Source: Stenogyne calaminthoides (Eukaryota; Streptophyta; Magnoliopsida; Lamiales; Lamiaceae). From it: a stretch of DNA of 64,000 bases. The DNA lies in assembly GCA_037126765.1 (NCBI GenBank), contig JBBCBC010000030.1:7586786-7650785 (forward strand). Direction: 5' to 3'. Shown piece after piece: positions 60,191-64,000 of the stretch. The first letter of the stretch is position 1. Each line of letters starts with the position of its first letter. The notes beneath the pieces are model-generated. The model did not search any database and had not been told where the DNA came from. It was given only the letters and a program-made list of their open reading frames with translations. The translations under genes were made by a program, and so were the position numbers.

Positions 60191-61010
60191 TCGTCGTAGT
60201 GGGAGGGTTGTAAGACAGCCCGAGAGATTCATGGGAATAGGAGAGTCCTCGGACTTGATTCCCAGACAAGATGAATCAGACCCATGGACATATGATGAGG
60301 CACTCCAAGACAAGGATGCAGATTCTTGGCAAACAACAATGAAAGCCGAAATGGGTTCTATGTTTCATAACCGAGTGTGGGAGCTAGTCGAACCACTCAA
60401 TGGGGTCAAACCCATTGGATGCAAGTGGGTATATAAGAGGAAAAGAGAACCGGACGGGAAGGTTGAAACCTTCAAAGCAAGACTAGTGGCGAAAGGTTAT
60501 ACTCAGAAAGAAGGGATCGATTATATAAAACCTTTTTTCCAGTAGCCATGCTTAAGTCCATCCATATTCTCTTATCGATTGCTGCGCATTTCGACTTTAA
60601 AATCTGGCAAATGGATGTCGAGACAGCTTTCCTTAACGGAAGTCTTGATGAAGAGATCTATATGCAACAACCCCAAGGTTTCATTAAAACAGGCCAAGAA
60701 CACCTAGTTTATAAGCTCAAGAGGTCCATTTATGGACTCAAACAGGCATCCAGAGCTTGGAACCAATGTTTTGATCATGTTATAAAGTCTTATGGGTTCG
60801 ATCAAAACGAGTTTGAAAGTTGTGTGTATAAAAAGCGTGTCGGGACTGCATTTGTATTCTTAGTACTATACGTAGATGACATTCTGATCATCGGGAACGA
60901 TGTGAAGGTATTATCAGACGTAAGGGCATGGCTTTCAAAACAGTTTGATATGAAAGACTTAGGGGGAAGCCGGACACATCCTTGGGATCAAGATCACTCG
61001 AGATCACAAG
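60191..61010 (+). pseudogene. copia reverse transcriptase
   Basis: The fingers begin in the frame ending at 60545 (VWELV, GCKWVYKRKREPDGKVETFKARLVAKGYTQ). A frame break at ~60530-60545 leads to 60548-61141 with MDVETAFLNG, QPQGF, KLKRSIYGLKQASRAWN and the intact active site YVDD (60869-60880). A further break near 60963 shifts the reading to the 61014 frame. The palm is well preserved, so the RT is recent. Confidence 0.88.
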
Positions 61011-61841
61011 AAAATGATGATCGGGCTATCGCAAGCTTCATACATAGACACTGTCTTGAAACGATTCAGCATGCAAGATTCCAAGAAAGGCTTCATACCT
61101 TTCAGACATGGAATCCATCTATCCAAGAAAATGTCCCCTAAGAGGCAAAAGGAGATAGATGACATGAAAGGCATTCTTTGTGTTTCGGCTGTCGGAAGCC
61201 TTATGTATGCAATGCTGTGTACGAGACCGGATATCTGCTTTGTCGTAGGCATGGTAGCAAGATATCAAAGTAACCCGGGGAAAGAGCATTGGACGACAGT
61301 TAAAAACATTCTGAAGTATCTGAAAAGAACTCGGGATAGAATGTTAATTTATCAGTCAGATAGTCTAATCCCCATCGGCTATACGGACTCGGATTTCCAA
61401 TCAGAATTAGATTCCAGAAACTATCTGCCTCAGTTAGTGTGTTTCCATTTGGGAAGTGTAGCCATCAAATGGACGAGTGTGAAGCAGAAATGCATCACTG
61501 ACTCAACCATGGAAGTCGGGTAAATAGATGCTTGTGAAGCAGTGAAAGAACCGATTTGTCTCTAGACCTTCTTAGTGGACTTGGGTGGAGTTCCGAATTT
61601 GTCTAGCAATATTTGCTAGGGGCAGTTGCAAATTCAAGGGAACCAAGAGTCCACGAGTCAAACAAGCACACTAAAGGAAAGACATCTTATACGAGAAATC
61701 GTTAAGAGGGGAGATATAGATGTGGCAAAGATAGCGTCTAAGGACAACCTAGCAGATTCATTCACAAAGGGTCTGCCTCTGAATACATTCGAGAGACATG
61801 TGGAAGGAATGGGTGTCAAGACCGTTGCCAATCTGCTTTGA
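61011..61841 (+). pseudogene. copia RNase H and pol C-terminus
   Basis: 61014-61523 encodes the RT connection (CVSAVGSLMYAMLCTRPDI) and the RNase H start (YTDSDFQ, with an acidic residue kept). A TAA at 61521-61523 follows the TDSTMEVG segment. After frame changes, 61626-61841 gives the tail, with DNLADSFTKGLPLNTFERH and the final stop at 61841. Confidence 0.85.
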
Positions 61842-61939
61842 GTATAAGTGGGAGAAATTATTAGGTTCGTGTAGGTGACATTAGATGTCACAGACTACAC
61901 GAGACATGTTGTAGTATACTTAAAACCAGACTTTGAGTA

Positions 61940-61951
61940 TAAGTGGGAGAT
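61940..61951 (+). promoter_or_regulatory. Polypurine tract before the 3' LTR
   Basis: AAGTGGGAGAT precedes the 3' LTR start at 61952. A near-duplicate AAGTGGGAGAAAT lies upstream at ~61849. Within the coding region, TAGTGGGAGG at ~60198 resembles it closely. Confidence 0.85.
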
Positions 61952-63796
61952 TGTTGGGATTATACTAGAAAGTATGCTTTTTACTTTTGTATAATCAAAA
62001 CTGAATTTTCGGACTTATTTACTGAAATAAATTGTTTATCACTGATGCTTTAAATATTATCGAATGTTACATATATTTATTTTGATAACCGCTTCAAATA
62101 AGTCGACGTGTTACATTGTAGTTAATTTAGTGATACCAGATCATAGAAGATTAAATTAACAAATTCCTTGAAACTAAAAGTACGCCATTCACGACCTAGA
62201 TGGAAATGAACAACCCATCGTGAAAGCTTGAAGTGTAAGGCTCAGATTGTCTTGTCTTGACCAAGAGATTACACTAGTGCATGACTAATGCAATCGAATA
62301 GGACCTCCATGGGAGGATAAATTCTTCGAATCGAACAAGGAAGAATTAGACCTCGATGGTTCGTTATTTCTTAATCTTCGTCCCTTAAATAGGATCACGT
62401 GGGATTGGTAACTATTGCTTTGACTTATCATGGGTAGTGAATCAGAGAGATTCAATACTTTTTATCTTGGGCAATATTATTAGTCACATGTGATTGCTAA
62501 GATTTAATACTGAAGAATCGCGGTGCAAAATCACGCTTGTTCGATTTGCCCCCCTCAGAGGTTCATAAGCTTTATCATACCAAATCTTGCAAGTGGAATT
62601 AGTTTCCTATGGATAATAATGTTGAACCGTTCCTTGACCAAGGATAAAAGATATTAATTAATGGAAAGCTATTTCAAAGGGCTTGAATTAATTAATGGGC
62701 TAGATAATCTTAAACACGGAAATAATGACCGGAGCCATATTGACCGTAATATGGGTTAAGATGGATAGTGCAATATTAATTATGTAGTGGGATTAATTAA
62801 TATTTATGGGCTTGAATAATATTGTGGCTCAATATTAGATATCCAAAGTCCATTAGAAGGTCCAATCTTAATTCTCCTAAAGGCCCCCTGAGTAGCCCAA
62901 CATATAGTCCAATAACTAAAAAAGGTGATTAAAATAAAATAAATATTGTTGCTTAATTTTTCTAAGAATTTCGAAAATTATAGATAAGATGGGAGAAAGA
63001 TTTTCTTTGAATTTTGTTATGGAATGAAGATATGTATTCTTGGAATACAAGATTATCTCATTAAATTCAAGAAATCTCCCACTTGGTTATCTATAGTGAT
63101 ATTTTCGAAAATTTGAAAATATAGTGGGCAAGAAAGATTTTCTTGATTTTCTTGAAAAGATATTATGGAAGATATGCATTTCTTGAAATACAAGAATATC
63201 TCATAAATTCAAGAAGACCCAAATCTTGGATTCTTGACCCCATATTTTCGAAAATTCCATAATATAGATAAGGTGTGATTTTTGTGGAATATTATAATTA
63301 TGGGAAAAAGAATATAAGAGATATATTCAAGATTTATTGGAGATCAAGAAAAGATTTTCCCACATTTTTTTATCACTAAAAATTCGACCACCTTGTGATC
63401 TATAAATAGGGGATGATTCTTTCATTCCCAAGTACAATTCTATGTGCTGGAAAATTAGTAAATCCACAAAGGTGGTGCAACATAATTTATTTTCCTTTTG
63501 TTAAATAGTTCACAAGAGTCCTTCCACCGGATAGTCGAACGAGGGCTAAGGGAATACTTGGGAAGTCCTTTCGGTTAGTCTAATCAACCACACCGTTGCC
63601 ATCCCAAGAGGTACGTTCACGTAAACTCGTAGAATTCTGCATGCGTAGGTTTTACGTGAATTATTATATGCATGATGTGTTGTTGGATTATTATTTGAAT
63701 TAATATAGGATTAATTCATGCTAGTAATAATTATAAGAATTAAATTTGTATTTAAATATTCACCACGAATAGATCTGTGCAATTTATTCCCCAACA
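61952..63796 (+). repeat. 3' LTR of the full-length copia element
   Basis: 1845 bp, TGTTGGGATT... to ...CCCCAACA, followed by the CTAGC duplication. TATA box at 63401. It shows more altered CAG/CTG sites than the 5' LTR, for example at 62090-62110, 62290-62345 and 62520-62560. Confidence 0.92.
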
Positions 63797-63801
63797 CTAG
63801 C

Positions 63802-64000
63802 ATCTTCAAACTCATCTTATTTATGTTTTTGAAACTTTTTTATTCTAATGCCGATTTTAGGACTATTATGCTTTATTACTCTGAATACATCAGAAATATA
63901 TGGTTTGTTGTCTGATAATGAAGCTGTGTTTTTGCATAGCATATGTCTGTTAAAACTTAGTTGTTGTCTTGCTTAATTATATAGGTAGCCATAAAACACA
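63802..64000 (+). other. Intron remainder and possible next exon of the host-like gene
   Basis: T-rich intron-like sequence ends with TTAATTATATAG at 63984. GTAGCCATAAAACACA (63985-64000) would continue the frame of the exon at 54480-54566. The 65-codon frame at 63718-63915 starts inside the LTR and is not credible. Confidence 0.4.

Larger units (their letters stand above)
54576..63796 (+). mobile_element. Full-length BARE/Angela-type copia retrotransposon, 9.2 kb
   Basis: Two ~1.84-kb LTRs flank PBS, a long leader, gag, PR, INT, RT, RNase H and a polypurine tract in copia order. A 5-bp duplication CTAGC (54571-54575; 63797-63801) flanks it. LTR length, the TGTTGGG...CCAACA ends and the gag start suggest the BARE/Angela group (by eye). 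It is the only element here with both LTRs, a target duplication and all domains. Pol has several frame breaks and two changed integrase catalytic residues. Confidence 0.93.

Overview
This window looks like nuclear DNA from a flowering plant, probably a eudicot. Almost all of it is nested transposable elements. The sequence is AT-rich. It holds Ty1/copia LTR retrotransposons primed by initiator tRNA-Met (TGGTATCAGAGC sites), two CACTA (En/Spm) DNA transposons, and only a few hundred bases that look like a host gene. I saw no rRNA, functional tRNA gene, CRISPR array or bacterial-type operon. Species and family cannot be fixed from the sequence alone.

Layout. (1) 1-6961: the 3' part of a SIRE-like copia element: the RNase H tail, a long broken 3' accessory ORF, a polypurine tract and an LTR. 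(2) 6962-27702: a tandem pair of another SIRE-like family sharing the middle LTR. It reads truncated RT/RNase H, accessory ORF, LTR1 (12634-14425), PBS, gag, PR, INT, RT, RNase H, accessory ORF, PPT, LTR2 (25916-27702). (3) 27703-35751 plus 46131-46333: minus-strand BARE/Angela-type copia sequence, again sharing an LTR between two internal domains. The right-hand copy has lost RT and RNase H. (4) 35752-46130: a CACTA transposon with 3-bp target duplication ACT. It encodes a TNP2-type transposase and a spliced Transposase_24/Ulp1-protease-type gene, and is itself interrupted by a solo LTR (42424-44263, duplication CGAGG). (5) 46334-50594: three LTRs separated by two ~330-bp internal segments that code for nothing and each carry three tandem tRNA primer sites 96 bp apart. 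(6) 50595 onward: the left end of a second CACTA element with ~188-bp subterminal repeats, then tRNA-like tandem modules. (7) About 52500 to the window end: gene-like sequence with a candidate F-box exon. Its intron holds a full-length copia element (54576-63796, duplication CTAGC) nine bases after the splice donor.

No element here looks fully autonomous: each coding region has stops, frameshifts or changed catalytic residues. Some of that damage may not be real. Repeat copies differ again and again at CAG/CTG sites (read as CGG, CCG or CG in one copy), a pattern better explained by base-calling errors at methylated CHG sites than by mutation. Gene-breaking calls and LTR ages should be treated with that in mind.

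Most unusual structures: the LTR array with triplicated primer sites; three independent shared-LTR arrays in one window; a deletion in the minus-strand element that joins an internal look-alike of the polypurine tract to the LTR; a 26-bp minisatellite grown inside a pol gene; and the possible gene captured inside a CACTA element.
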